This document shows positions 47,593 to 56,863 of a stretch of DNA of 64,000 bases, one piece after another. The translations under genes and the position numbers were made by a program. This DNA comes from REEB95 sp035632055 (GTDB taxonomy: Bacteria > Pseudomonadota > Alphaproteobacteria > ATCC43930 > CGMCC-115725): contig DASQHO010000006.1 of the NCBI GenBank assembly GCA_035632055.1, positions 1 through 64,000 on the forward strand, given 5' to 3'. The notes under the pieces are model-generated. The model made no database searches. It was not told the DNA's origin and worked only from the letters and a program-made list of their open reading frames with translations. Numbering within the stretch: the stretch's first letter is position 1; the number at the start of each line of letters is the position of its first letter.

Positions 47593-48299
47593 GACGCTCG
47601 CTGCTCTGGCCCAGTGTCTGGACGGCAGTCGCCTTCACGATCCTGATCAGTCTAGGCACCTGGCAGGTGCAGCGGCTGCACTGGAAGGAAGGCCTGATCG
47701 CCGCGCGGCAAGCGGCGTTTCATCTGCCGCCGGTCGCGCCGCCGGCGAATCTCGCCGCGGCGCAAGGGCTCGAATACCATCCGGTACGCGCGAGCGGCCA
47801 TTTCCTCAACGAGCGTGAGATGCCGGTGGCAGCGATCGCCGACGACGGCACTGCCGGCTTCGATATTGTGACACCTTTCGTGTTGGACGAAGGTAAGGTG
47901 CTCTTGGTCGATCGCGGCTTCGTGCCGACTACGCTCGCGGCGCCCGACAGCCGCCGCCCCGGCGAGATCGCCGGTCCGACACACGTCAGCGGACCGCTGC
48001 GCCTCGATCGCGGCCGTCCGTCCTCATTCACGCCCGACAACCAGCCGGCGCGTAATGAATGGTATTTCGTCGACCTGAAAGCAATGGCCGCTGCTGCCGT
48101 GCCGCACGCCGATGTCGTGCCGTATTACATCGACGCCGACGCGACGCCCAATCCGGGCGGATGGCCCAAAGGCGGACAGACGGCAATCGATCTGCCCAAT
48201 CACCATCTGTCTTATGCCATCACTTGGTATGCTCTGGCGGCCGGCCTGGTGCAGATCTATGCCATCTTCGTCCGCCGCCGGTTGAAGGAGCGTGCATGA
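47589..48299 (+). CDS. surf1: SURF1 family cytochrome oxidase assembly protein
   Basis: SURF1 helps insert haem a into subunit I. The 236-residue protein has the expected two membrane helices, one at each end (about 8-26 and 208-228), around a periplasmic domain. Conserved pieces are LGTWQVQRLHWKEGLI, LLVDRGFVP, NEWYFVD and NHHLSYAITWYALA. The GTG start overlaps the DUF983 stop, and the stop overlaps the next ATG. Confidence 0.93.
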   Translation: MRRSLLWPSVWTAVAFTILISLGTWQVQRLHWKEGLIAARQAAFHLPPVAPPANLAAAQGLEYHPVRASGHFLNEREMPVAAIADDGTAGFDIVTPFVLDEGKVLLVDRGFVPTTLAAPDSRRPGEIAGPTHVSGPLRLDRGRPSSFTPDNQPARNEWYFVDLKAMAAAAVPHADVVPYYIDADATPNPGGWPKGGQTAIDLPNHHLSYAITWYALAAGLVQIYAIFVRRRLKERA

Positions 48300-49786
48300 C
48301 TGCCGCTTATGCCACGCTCGAGACCCGCTTCCGGCGTCTCGGCTTGGTCAACGAGGCGGTGGCGATGTTGAATTGGGACACCGCCACGATGATGCCCGAC
48401 GGCGGTGCGGCAGCGCGCGCTGAGCAGCTTGCCGAGCTCAAGGTCATTGCGCACGAAATCCTCGCCGATCCACGCCTTGCCGATCTGCTGGATGACGCAG
48501 ACCGTGACGGTCTCGACGATTGGCAGCGCGCCAATCTGGCCGAAATGCGCCGGTTGTGGCTGCACGCGACCGCGGTGCCGGCCGATCTGGTCGCTTCCTA
48601 TTCGCGCGCCTGCTCGGAATGCGAGATGGCGTGGCGCAAGGCACGGCCGGCCAACGATTTCGCCGCGATTCAACCGCTGCTGCAGCACGTCCTCGACCTG
48701 ACGCGCGAGATTGCCGCGGCTAAGGCGGCGAAACTCGATGTGTCGCCGTACGAAGCCTTGCTTGACCAGTTCGAGCCCGGAGGCCGCGTCGCTGAGATCG
48801 ACCGTCTCTTTGACCATCTGGCCGAACAGCTGCCGGCGCTGATCGAAGGGGCGCTGGCGGCGCAGGCCGCGCGCACACTGCCGCTGCGGCCGATGGGTCC
48901 ATTTTCCGTCGAGGCGCAGCGCCGCGGGGCGCAGCAACTGATGGCGCGGCTCGGCTTCGAGTTCGATCACGGCCGGCTCGACCAGAGTTTACATCCGTTC
49001 TGCGGCGGCACTGCCGACGATGTGCGCATCACCACGCGCTACGACGAAGCCGATTTTGCGCGTGCGCTGATGGGCGTGTTGCATGAGACTGGCCATGCGC
49101 TCTATGAGCGCGGTCTGCCGGCGGCGTGGCGGCGGCAGCCGGTCGGCGAAGCGCGCGGCATGAGCATCCACGAGAGCCAATCGCTGCTCATTGAAATGCA
49201 GGTCTGCCGCTCGCGCGAGTTCCTCGAATTCGCAGCGCCGGTTCTGCGCGACTGTTTCGGCGGCAACGGGCCGGAATGGACGGCGGAGAACCTCTACCGC
49301 CTCGGCACGCGAGTCGCGCGCTCGCTGATTCGCGTCGATGCCGACGAGGTGACCTATCCGGCGCATGTCATTCTGCGTTACCGGCTCGAGCGCGCGTTGA
49401 TCGCCGACGAACTCGATCTCACAGATTTGCCGGATGCCTGGTCGGAAGGCCTGGAGCGGCTGCTGGCGGTGACGCCACCCGATGACCGCGACGGCTGCCT
49501 TCAGGACATCCACTGGTACGACGGCGCCTGGGGTTATTTTCCGACCTATACACTTGGTGCCATGACCGCGGCGCAGCTTTTCCATGCCGCCAAACAAGCT
49601 GTGCCGGCGGTTCCTGGCGCTATCGCCCACGGCGATTTCGGGCCGCTGCTGGGCTGGCTGCGCGCCAACGTACACGGCTTGGGCTCGCGCTATTCTGCCC
49701 GCGACATGCTGGTGCGCGCTACCAGCAAACCGCTCGACGCGACGATTTTCGAGGGCCACTTGCGCGCGCGCTATCTCGCGGAATAG
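48296..49786 (+). CDS. M32 family thermostable carboxypeptidase
   Basis: This 496-residue cytoplasmic zinc carboxypeptidase has the HExxH motif HETGHALYE, followed by the glutamate-bearing IHESQS, and the family segment GGTADDVRITTRYDE. It removes C-terminal residues with broad specificity. Its start overlaps the surf1 stop by ATGA, tying it to the cox transcript. In many relatives ispH and thrB lie at this position instead. The open frame back to 48059 runs through surf1 and is not used. Confidence 0.93.
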   Translation: MTAAYATLETRFRRLGLVNEAVAMLNWDTATMMPDGGAAARAEQLAELKVIAHEILADPRLADLLDDADRDGLDDWQRANLAEMRRLWLHATAVPADLVASYSRACSECEMAWRKARPANDFAAIQPLLQHVLDLTREIAAAKAAKLDVSPYEALLDQFEPGGRVAEIDRLFDHLAEQLPALIEGALAAQAARTLPLRPMGPFSVEAQRRGAQQLMARLGFEFDHGRLDQSLHPFCGGTADDVRITTRYDEADFARALMGVLHETGHALYERGLPAAWRRQPVGEARGMSIHESQSLLIEMQVCRSREFLEFAAPVLRDCFGGNGPEWTAENLYRLGTRVARSLIRVDADEVTYPAHVILRYRLERALIADELDLTDLPDAWSEGLERLLAVTPPDDRDGCLQDIHWYDGAWGYFPTYTLGAMTAAQLFHAAKQAVPAVPGAIAHGDFGPLLGWLRANVHGLGSRYSARDMLVRATSKPLDATIFEGHLRARYLAE

Positions 49787-49820
49787 GCTCGGCCTCGACC
49801 GCCGCATTTCACGGATACCG

Positions 49821-51236
49821 ATGCGCTACATCAGCACCCGCCACGGCCGCGCCGCGGCGACAGGCCGGGACTTCGACGAAATTCTATTGAGCGGCTTAGC
49901 GCCCGACGGCGGCCTCTATGTGCCGCGGCGGCTGCCACATTACGGCGCTGCGTGGCTCGACGCGCTGCGCGGCCTATCCTATGCCGAGATCACGGCGCGC
50001 GTGACGCAGCCGTTTCTTGGCAACGCCATACCGGCTGTGGAGTGGCGCCGCATCATCGAAGCGGCCTATCGCCCATTCACGCATCCAGCCGTGGCGCCGC
50101 TGCGGCAGCTCGATAGCGATCTCTGGCTGCTCGAGCTGTTCCACGGGCCGACGCTTGCCTTCAAGGACTATGCGTTACAGCTCGTCGGTCCGCTGTTCGA
50201 TCGCGTGCTGCGCAAGCGCCGCCGGCGCGTCACCATCATCGGTGCCACTTCGGGCGACACCGGCTCGGCCGCGATTGAGGCGTGTCGGGACCGCGAGGCG
50301 ATCGACCTCTTCATGCTCTATCCCGCCGGCCGTATCTCCGAAGTGCAGCGGCGGCAAATGACGACGGTGCCGGCGTCCAACGTCCATGCCCTCGCGATCG
50401 AAGGAACGTTCGACGATTGTCAGGATTTGGTGAAGGCAATGTTCGCCGACGGCGCCTTCCGCGACGAGCTCGGCCTGTCCGCGGTCAACTCCATCAACTG
50501 GGCGCGGATCATGGCCCAGATCGTCTATTACGTCGCGGCAGCGGTTGCGCTGGGCGCACCGGCGCACGACGTCGGCTTCGCGGTGCCGACCGGCAATTTC
50601 GGCAACGTCTACGCCGCCCATGTCGCGCGCCGCATGGGCCTGCCGATCGCGCGGTTGGTGATCGCCACCAACCGCAACGATATCCTGAGCCGCTTCTTCG
50701 CCCGCGGCACGATGAGCCTCGGCACCGTTGAGCCGACCATAAGCCCGAGCATGGATATCCAGGTGTCGAGCAATTTTGAACGCTTCTTCTTCGAGCTTGC
50801 GGGTCACAGCGGCCCGAAGACTGAAGCCGCCTTCAAGCATTTCCGCGCCAATGGCACGCTGCCTACGACGCGGCGGCAGTGGCATGCGGCGCGCGCGCTA
50901 TTCCAGGCCGAACGCATTGACGACGACGAGACACGCGTCATCATGGGTGAGCTCTATCGGACGGCCGGCGTGCTGATCGATCCGCATACGGCGGTAGCGC
51001 TGGCCGCGGCGCGGCGCGTGCGGCGCCAAGCGGCAACGCCGATGGTGGTCATCGGAACTGCACATCCGGCCAAGTTCCCCGATGCGGTGCTGGCGGCCTG
51101 CGGCGTACGGCCAGTGATGCCGCCGAGGCTCGCCAATCTTATGGCATTGCCCGAACGGCGAGTCAGCCTGCCCAACGATCTCACAGCCGTGCAGCAGTTC
51201 GTCCGGGCACATGTTCGCCAAGGAGTGGCTGCATGA
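49821..51236 (+). CDS. thrC: Threonine synthase
   Basis: ThrC converts O-phosphohomoserine to threonine with PLP. From the ATG at 49821 it has 471 residues: RYISTRHG at the start, HGPTLAFKDYALQ with the PLP lysine, GATSGDTGSAAIEA for phosphate binding, and AVPTGNFGNVYAAH. Its length fits the long, S-adenosylmethionine-independent class. It lies 34 bp after the M32 gene and overlaps the M16 gene by four bases. Its pathway partner thrB is in this window at 56860-57825 but on the other strand. Confidence 0.95.
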   Translation: MRYISTRHGRAAATGRDFDEILLSGLAPDGGLYVPRRLPHYGAAWLDALRGLSYAEITARVTQPFLGNAIPAVEWRRIIEAAYRPFTHPAVAPLRQLDSDLWLLELFHGPTLAFKDYALQLVGPLFDRVLRKRRRRVTIIGATSGDTGSAAIEACRDREAIDLFMLYPAGRISEVQRRQMTTVPASNVHALAIEGTFDDCQDLVKAMFADGAFRDELGLSAVNSINWARIMAQIVYYVAAAVALGAPAHDVGFAVPTGNFGNVYAAHVARRMGLPIARLVIATNRNDILSRFFARGTMSLGTVEPTISPSMDIQVSSNFERFFFELAGHSGPKTEAAFKHFRANGTLPTTRRQWHAARALFQAERIDDDETRVIMGELYRTAGVLIDPHTAVALAAARRVRRQAATPMVVIGTAHPAKFPDAVLAACGVRPVMPPRLANLMALPERRVSLPNDLTAVQQFVRAHVRQGVAA

Positions 51237-52492
51237 CCATCCGCGTCAGCCGGCTCGCCAACGGCATGCGCGTCGTCACCGACGCGATGGATTCGGTCGA
51301 GACAGTCTCACTCGGCGTCTGGGTTGACGTCGGCACGCGTCACGAACCGAAAGAGATCAACGGCGTCGCCCACGTGCTCGAGCACATGGCATTCAAGGGC
51401 ACCACGCGGCGCTCGGCGCTCGAAATTGCGGCGGAGATCGAGGCGGTCGGCGGTCATCTCAACGCCTACACGTCGCGCGAGCACACCGCCTATTACGCCA
51501 AGGTGATGAAGCCGGACGTGCCGCTGGCCGTCGACATCCTGGCCGACATCCTGCAGTACTCGACCTTCGAGCAGCCGGAGCTCGAGCGTGAGCGCGCCGT
51601 CATCCTGCAGGAGATCGGCCAGGCGCAAGACACGCCCGAGGACATCATCTACGACTATCTGCAAGAGCAGGCATTTCCCGACCAGCCGATGGGCCGGCCG
51701 GTTCTCGGCCGTGCCGCGATCATCCGCAACATCGGCCGCGATGCGGTGGCGGGTTACCTGGCGCGCAACTACGCTGCGCCTGGCATGGTGTTGGCGGCGG
51801 CGGGCAATTGCGATCATGACGCGATGGTGGCGCTGACCGAACGCGCGTTCACCGCGCTGCCGGCGCGCAATCACGCCATAACCGAACCGGCGCACTATGT
51901 CGGTGGCGAATTTCGCGAAGGTCGCGACCTGGAGCAGGTCCATGTCCTGCTCGCCTTTCCCGGCTTCACCTTTGCCGATCCCGACTATCACGCTGCGTCG
52001 GTCGTCTCCGCGGCGCTCGGCGGCGGCATGTCGTCGCGGCTGTTCCAGGAGATTCGCGAGAAGCGGGGCCTCGTCTATTCGATCTACTCCTTCAGCCATT
52101 CCTACACCGACAACGGCCTTTTCGGCGTCTATGCTGGCACTGGCGAGCGCGAAGCGGCCGAGCTGCTGCCGGTGCTTTGCGACGAACTCCGTAAGCTCGA
52201 TCGCGGCCTCGATCCGGTCGAGATCGAACGGGCGCGCGCACAGCTCAAGGCTGGCTTGCTGATGTCGCTCGAGGCGACGGCCGCGCGCGCCGAGCATCAC
52301 GGCAACCACGTGCTGGTCTTCGACCGGCCATTCGACGCCGCCGAGACCATCCGCCGCATTGATGCGGTCGACGAAGCAGCAGTGGCGCGCGTCGCCGCGC
52401 GGCTGGTCGCGGCGCGACCGACCTTTGCTGCACTGGGCCCGATCAGTGCCGTCGAGGATTACGATCGCCTGGCGCGGCGCTTGGCGGCATAG
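51233..52492 (+). CDS. M16 zinc peptidase, mitochondrial-processing-peptidase-like
   Basis: The 419-residue pitrilysin-family protein has the inverted zinc motif HVLEHMAFKGT and the downstream ERAVILQEIGQ glutamate. The C-terminal half carries GGGMSSRLFQEIREKRGLVY, the glycine-rich loop of the beta-type processing peptidase. Alphaproteobacterial members are the closest bacterial relatives of mitochondrial MPP. Substrates are unknown. It is translationally coupled to thrC. Confidence 0.92.
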   Translation: MTIRVSRLANGMRVVTDAMDSVETVSLGVWVDVGTRHEPKEINGVAHVLEHMAFKGTTRRSALEIAAEIEAVGGHLNAYTSREHTAYYAKVMKPDVPLAVDILADILQYSTFEQPELERERAVILQEIGQAQDTPEDIIYDYLQEQAFPDQPMGRPVLGRAAIIRNIGRDAVAGYLARNYAAPGMVLAAAGNCDHDAMVALTERAFTALPARNHAITEPAHYVGGEFREGRDLEQVHVLLAFPGFTFADPDYHAASVVSAALGGGMSSRLFQEIREKRGLVYSIYSFSHSYTDNGLFGVYAGTGEREAAELLPVLCDELRKLDRGLDPVEIERARAQLKAGLLMSLEATAARAEHHGNHVLVFDRPFDAAETIRRIDAVDEAAVARVAARLVAARPTFAALGPISAVEDYDRLARRLAA

Positions 52493-52502
52493 GGAGACGG
52501 CG

Positions 52503-53141
52503 GTGGGGTCGGAGCTGCTGGCCATCACCCGCTTTTTCGGCGCCGCGCCGCCACCGTTCCGAATCGTCGGTCCGCGCGTCACGCTGCGCACGCCCGAGCG
52601 CGAGGATTTCGACGAATGGGCAATCCTGCGCACCGAATCGCGCGCGTTCCTCACGCCATTCGAGCCGAGCTGGCCGAACGACGCGGTGACCCGCGGCGGC
52701 TTCCGCCGACGGCTGCAGCGCTATGCCGCCGACTGGCGCAGCGACCAGGGCTACAGCTTCCTGCTGGTACGCCGCGCCGACCGCGTGCTCTTGGGCGGCA
52801 TCAGCCTATCGAACGTTCGTCGCGGCGTCGCTGAAACCGCCAGCCTCGGCTATTGGATCGGCGAGCGTTTCGCCCGCCAGGGTTACATGACCGATGGGAT
52901 CAGGCTCGCGCTCGCATTCGCATTCGACCGACTGCGGCTGCATCGGGTCGAAGCGGCCTGTTTACCGCACAACCGGGCGAGCCAGCGGCTGCTGTTGAAA
53001 AGCGGGTTCCGCGAAGAGGGTTACGCCAAGGAATATCTCTCGATCGATGGCCGGTGGCAGGACCATCTGCTGTTCGGCTTGCTGGCAAGCGAGTGGACGC
53101 GGGCCGGTGAGACGGCGCGCGCCTCGGAGACGGTCGCGTGA
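52503..53141 (+). CDS. RimJ/RimL-type GNAT acetyltransferase
   Basis: The 212-residue protein has the GNAT fold of ribosomal-protein N-acetyltransferases: LRTPEREDFDEW, LGGISLSN, the acetyl-CoA loop WIGERFARQGYMT and the C-terminal RVEAACLPHNRASQRLLLKSGF. A GGGAG site supports the GTG at 52503. It follows the M16 gene by ten bases, a common arrangement in alphaproteobacteria, so it may modify a ribosomal or other N-terminus. It ends five bases from the convergent yqgE. Confidence 0.85.
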   Translation: MGSELLAITRFFGAAPPPFRIVGPRVTLRTPEREDFDEWAILRTESRAFLTPFEPSWPNDAVTRGGFRRRLQRYAADWRSDQGYSFLLVRRADRVLLGGISLSNVRRGVAETASLGYWIGERFARQGYMTDGIRLALAFAFDRLRLHRVEAACLPHNRASQRLLLKSGFREEGYAKEYLSIDGRWQDHLLFGLLASEWTRAGETARASETVA

Positions 53142-53146
53142 ATGCG

Positions 53147-53701
53147 TCAAGCCCGGCCGGATTCCCCCGACAGCGACAGCAAATCGACGCCAAGCTTGGC
53201 GAGCGCGCGCTGCCACTTGTCGCCGTACTGGGCATCGAACACGATCTCTTCGTCAGCGGCGACGCTCAGCCAGCCGTTTGCTTGGATCTCGGAATCGAGC
53301 TGGCCGGGACCCCAGCCGGCATAACCCAGCGCGAGCAGGCAGCGCTTCGGTCCGCCGCCGCGGCCGATTGCGCGCAGAATCTCGAGCGTCGCGGTGAGGG
53401 CGACGTTGCCGCCGACGACCAGCGTGCCGTCCTCGACATAATCGGCCGAGTGCAGCACGAAGCCGCGGCTGGCCTCGACCGGACCGCCGAAATGGATGTG
53501 GCGTTCGCTGCCGGGCAAGGTTATCTCGATGCCGAGTTGCTTCATCAGCGCCGGCCAGGTCACGTCGTCGAGCAGGCGGTTGACCACCAATCCCATCGCC
53601 CCATCTTCATTGTGGGCGCAGAGAAAGACCACCGAGCGCGCGAAGCGCGGGTCCTGCATCTGCGGCATGGCGACAAGAAGATGGCCGGTGAGCGACGTCA
53701 C
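53147..53701 (-). CDS. yqgE: YqgE/AlgH family protein
   Basis: The 184-residue protein begins TSLTGHLLVAMPQM and contains RSVVFLCAHNEDGAMGLVVNR and HFGGPV, the hallmark segments of YqgE/AlgH, with LALGYAGWGPGQL near the end. The family's role is not settled; links to regulation and to RNA or ribosome functions have been proposed. The open frame starts with TTG at 53722, but GGAGG five bases before the GTG at 53701 marks that as the likely start. Confidence 0.9.
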   Translation of the reverse strand: MTSLTGHLLVAMPQMQDPRFARSVVFLCAHNEDGAMGLVVNRLLDDVTWPALMKQLGIEITLPGSERHIHFGGPVEASRGFVLHSADYVEDGTLVVGGNVALTATLEILRAIGRGGGPKRCLLALGYAGWGPGQLDSEIQANGWLSVAADEEIVFDAQYGDKWQRALAKLGVDLLSLSGESGRA

Positions 53702-53770
53702 GAAAACCTCCAGCTTCCTCAAATAAGCCCACGCCGCCGGCCTTGCAAGACACGCCGGCGCGTCTGGCGC

Positions 53771-55858
53771 ATGTTCGCGGCGTTGGTGTTGCTCGCCGCG
53801 CTATCTGCGACATCGGCTCGCGCCGCGGCCGGGTCCTCAGATTGGTTCACAACCGATCAGGGTGAGGTAAGGCTCGTCGCCGCGCGTGCCGCGCTCGCCG
53901 GACAGGAAACGCAGACGCTCGGGCTTGAGTTCCGCATGGCGCCGGGCTGGCACATTTATTGGCGGTCGCCAGGCGATGCCGGCTATCCGCCGCGTCTTGA
54001 CTGGACTGGTTCAGCGAACCTAACGCATGCGGACATTCTTTGGCCCGCACCGCAACGGTTCTCGGTCCTCGGGTTGGAAACCATGGGTTACAGCGACGCC
54101 GTGGTATTGCCAATCGCGGTGCGGGTCATCGATCCGGCCAAACCGCTCGATCTGATCGCGCATCTCGATTACCTCACTTGCAGCGAAATCTGCGTTCCCT
54201 ATCAAACGGTCTTGCATCTCGCATTGCCGGCGGGCGCGCCGCCGGCCGATGCGGTCGGCTACGGTGCGCTCATCGATCAATACGCGGCGCAAGTGCCGGG
54301 CGACGGCAGTAAAGTCGGGCTCAAGCTGGCGGGCGCGGCAATCGACGACGGGCCACGGCCGGCCTTGCTGCTGCGCGTCACAGCCGCGCCGCCGCTGGTG
54401 TCGCCTGATGCGTTCGTCGAAGGCGCAACCAACGTCGCGTTCGGCGTGCCGCGACTGGTTGGCGGACCGCAACCGGGCGAAAACGAGCTACGGCTGCCGC
54501 TCGACGGCGGTGGCACAGACGCGCTGGTCAAATTGGTCGACAAGCCGTTAACGGTCACGCTTACCGATGGCGCGCGGGCCATGACGGCCGTCATCGTGCC
54601 AACCCTGGCGCCGCCGCCTGCCATCGACTGGGCGCGGTTGCTGCCGATGCTCGCCCTGGCGCTTGCCGGCGGCTTCATCCTCAATTTCATGCCGTGCGTG
54701 CTGCCGGTACTGGCGCTCAAGCTGCTCGGCACGGTTGGCTATGCTACCCACGGCCGCGGCGCGGTGCGCGTCGGGTTTCTGGCGAGCGCCGCCGGCATTG
54801 TTATTACGTTTCTCGCCTTAGCAACCATCGCGGTCGGGTTCCGCGCCGCCGGCTTGGCAGTCGGCTGGGGGCTACAGTTCCAGCAGCCGGTGTTTCTCGT
54901 TGCCATGACGGCGATCCTGACGGTGTTCGCGGCCAATCTTTGGGGGCTGTTCGAAATTCCGCTGCCCGCAGCGCTGACGGTGCTGGGCGAGGGACGCGCC
55001 CATCTTGGCAGCTTCTTCGCTGGCGTCCTGGCGACGCTGCTGGCAACGCCGTGCACCGCACCGCTGTTGGGTACGGCGCTCGGTTTCGCGCTGCTCTCAC
55101 CGCCGCTGGTGGCGTTGGCGGTTTTTGCCGCCATGGGTCTCGGCTTGGCATTGCCCTATCTCGCGGTTGCGGCGGTGCCCGCGTTGGCCCTCTGGCTGCC
55201 GAAGCCGGGCGCGTGGATGGTGGAATTGAAGCGCATTCTTGGCGTCGCTTTGGCCGCGACCGCGTTATGGCTCCTATGGGTTCTCGCAGTCGAGACCGAC
55301 GTTGCCGTCGCCGTCATCTGCGGCGTGCTGCTGGTCGCGGCTGCACTCGCCGTCACCTTGGTACAGCCGCTGGCTGTTCGCCGGGTTGCGGTTGTCGCGC
55401 TGGTTGCTGGAGCATTGATCGCGCCCACTTTTGTCGCTTCGCCGCTGCCGCCCGTGGCGCCAGACGGTTTCTGGCAGCCCTTCGATGAAAGCCGGATTGC
55501 GTCGCTGGTCGCGCAGGGTCGCACGGTCTTCGTCGACGTCACCGCCGATTGGTGCCTCACCTGCAAAGTCAACGAAGGCTTGGCGCTCGCGCCGGCAAAG
55601 GTGCGCCAGCATCTGACGGCACCCGACGTCGTCGCCATGCGTGCCGACTGGACGCGGCCCAATCCCGTCATCGCGCGCTATCTGCGTGAGTTCGGCCGCT
55701 ACGGCATTCCGTTCAATGTGGTCTACGGACCGCGCACGCCGCAAGGTGTGGTCCTGCCCGAAATCCTGACCCCGGATACAGTTTTGAACGGCCTCGCCCG
55801 GGCGCAATCCGCGCCCACAGTGCCCGCGGCCGCATCCACCGCCGCGCGGGGTGGATGA
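53771..55858 (+). CDS. ScsB/DsbD-like thiol-disulfide interchange protein
   Basis: The 695-residue protein passes reducing power from cytoplasmic thioredoxin to the periplasm. A signal peptide (about 1-18) leads an N-terminal domain with CSEIC near residue 137. The multi-helix membrane domain carries the cysteines in NFMPCVLPV and ATPCTAPLLG. The C-terminal thioredoxin-like domain has CLTC in TADWCLTCKVNE. This three-part layout, with a large N-terminal domain, resembles ScsB more than classical DsbD. The start at 53771 is the first ATG clear of the antisense yqgE; its ribosome site is poor. A peroxiredoxin follows after 64 bp. Confidence 0.88.
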   Translation: MFAALVLLAALSATSARAAAGSSDWFTTDQGEVRLVAARAALAGQETQTLGLEFRMAPGWHIYWRSPGDAGYPPRLDWTGSANLTHADILWPAPQRFSVLGLETMGYSDAVVLPIAVRVIDPAKPLDLIAHLDYLTCSEICVPYQTVLHLALPAGAPPADAVGYGALIDQYAAQVPGDGSKVGLKLAGAAIDDGPRPALLLRVTAAPPLVSPDAFVEGATNVAFGVPRLVGGPQPGENELRLPLDGGGTDALVKLVDKPLTVTLTDGARAMTAVIVPTLAPPPAIDWARLLPMLALALAGGFILNFMPCVLPVLALKLLGTVGYATHGRGAVRVGFLASAAGIVITFLALATIAVGFRAAGLAVGWGLQFQQPVFLVAMTAILTVFAANLWGLFEIPLPAALTVLGEGRAHLGSFFAGVLATLLATPCTAPLLGTALGFALLSPPLVALAVFAAMGLGLALPYLAVAAVPALALWLPKPGAWMVELKRILGVALAATALWLLWVLAVETDVAVAVICGVLLVAAALAVTLVQPLAVRRVAVVALVAGALIAPTFVASPLPPVAPDGFWQPFDESRIASLVAQGRTVFVDVTADWCLTCKVNEGLALAPAKVRQHLTAPDVVAMRADWTRPNPVIARYLREFGRYGIPFNVVYGPRTPQGVVLPEILTPDTVLNGLARAQSAPTVPAAASTAARGG

Positions 55859-55922
55859 TTTTTGGGGCGGGCCGGTCTATGGTGCGGCCCTGCAAACGCC
55901 CCAGCTCAGAACAGGAGAGGCA

Positions 55923-56405
55923 ATGACCATCAAGGTTGGCGACAAGATTCCGTCGGTCAAGCTGATGACCATGACCGCGGACGGACCCAAACCCATCACT
56001 ACCGACGATATCTTCAAGGGCAAGAAGGTCGTCTTGTTCGCATTGCCCGGCGCCTTCACGCCCACCTGTTCCGCCAAGCACCTGCCTGGCTTCGTCGAGA
56101 AATTTGCGGCGCTGAAGGGCAAGGGCGTCGATACCGTCGCCTGCCTATCGGTCAATGACGCCTTCGTCATGGGCGCATGGGGCAAGGATCAGAAAGTCGG
56201 CGATAAGGTTCTGATGCTGGCGGACGGCAGCGGCGACTTTACCAAGGCGGTCGGGCTCGAACTCGATCTCACCGATCGCGGCCTCGGCAAGCGTTCGCAG
56301 CGCTATGCCATGGTGGTCGACAACGGCGTCGTCCGCACCATCAACGTCGAGGCGCCCGGCGCGTTCGAGGTTTCAAGCGCCGACGCGATGCTGAGGGCGC
56401 TCTAA
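55923..56405 (+). CDS. Peroxiredoxin (Prx5/AhpE-like)
   Basis: The 160-residue thiol peroxidase reduces hydrogen peroxide and organic hydroperoxides. The active site is PGAFTPTCSAKHLPGF with the peroxidatic Cys near residue 48; a second Cys occurs in VACLSVNDAFVMGAW. The pattern matches glutaredoxin- or glutathione-dependent Prx5 proteins, which fits gshA elsewhere in the window. No signal peptide is present, so it acts in the cytoplasm. AGGAG precedes the ATG at 55923. Its end overlaps the convergent rnhA by four bases. Confidence 0.92.
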   Translation: MTIKVGDKIPSVKLMTMTADGPKPITTDDIFKGKKVVLFALPGAFTPTCSAKHLPGFVEKFAALKGKGVDTVACLSVNDAFVMGAWGKDQKVGDKVLMLADGSGDFTKAVGLELDLTDRGLGKRSQRYAMVVDNGVVRTINVEAPGAFEVSSADAMLRAL

Positions 56406-56863
56406 GCCGAATCGCCGGCGGTGCGGCGCGCTTCGGCGATCGCCGCGCGTGCCAGGGCGTCGGCGCGTTCATTCTCCGAATGGCCAGCGTGGCCGCGGAT
56501 CCAGCGCCACGAAACGTCGTGGCGTTCGAGCGCGGCCTCCAGCCGCCGCCACAGATCGACATTCTTCACTGGCTTCTTGTCCGCGGTTTTCCAGCCACGC
56601 GCCTTCCAACGCGGCAGCCATTCGGTGATGCCGTCGTGAACGTAGCGGCTGTCGGTATGGACGATCGCAGTCACGCCGCGGTTCAATTGTTCGAGTGCGG
56701 CGATTGCCGCCATCAACTCCATGCGGTTGTTGGTCGTGGCGGGCTCGAACCCGGACAGTTCCTTTTCGACACCGTCGTAGCGCAGCAACGCGCCCCAGCC
56801 ACCCGGACCGGGATTGCCGCTACACGCGCCGTCCGTGAAGATTTCGACGACGTTGGCCGTCAT
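56402..56863 (-). CDS. rnhA: Ribonuclease HI
   Basis: RNase HI cleaves RNA in RNA-DNA hybrids. The 153-residue protein retains the four acidic catalytic residues in FTDGACSGNPGPGGWG, NNRMELMA, HTDSRYV and ENERADALA, plus the GHAGH loop. The ATG at 56863 overlaps the thrB stop (ATGA); the longer open frame to 57136 runs through thrB. The thrB-rnhA order is a familiar alphaproteobacterial pair. Confidence 0.96.
   Translation of the reverse strand: MTANVVEIFTDGACSGNPGPGGWGALLRYDGVEKELSGFEPATTNNRMELMAAIAALEQLNRGVTAIVHTDSRYVHDGITEWLPRWKARGWKTADKKPVKNVDLWRRLEAALERHDVSWRWIRGHAGHSENERADALARAAIAEARRTAGDSA

Noticed and set aside
53138..53770. N-terminal extension of the ScsB-like frame
   Set aside because: The extra 211 codons are antisense to yqgE. 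The signal peptide begins at 53771.
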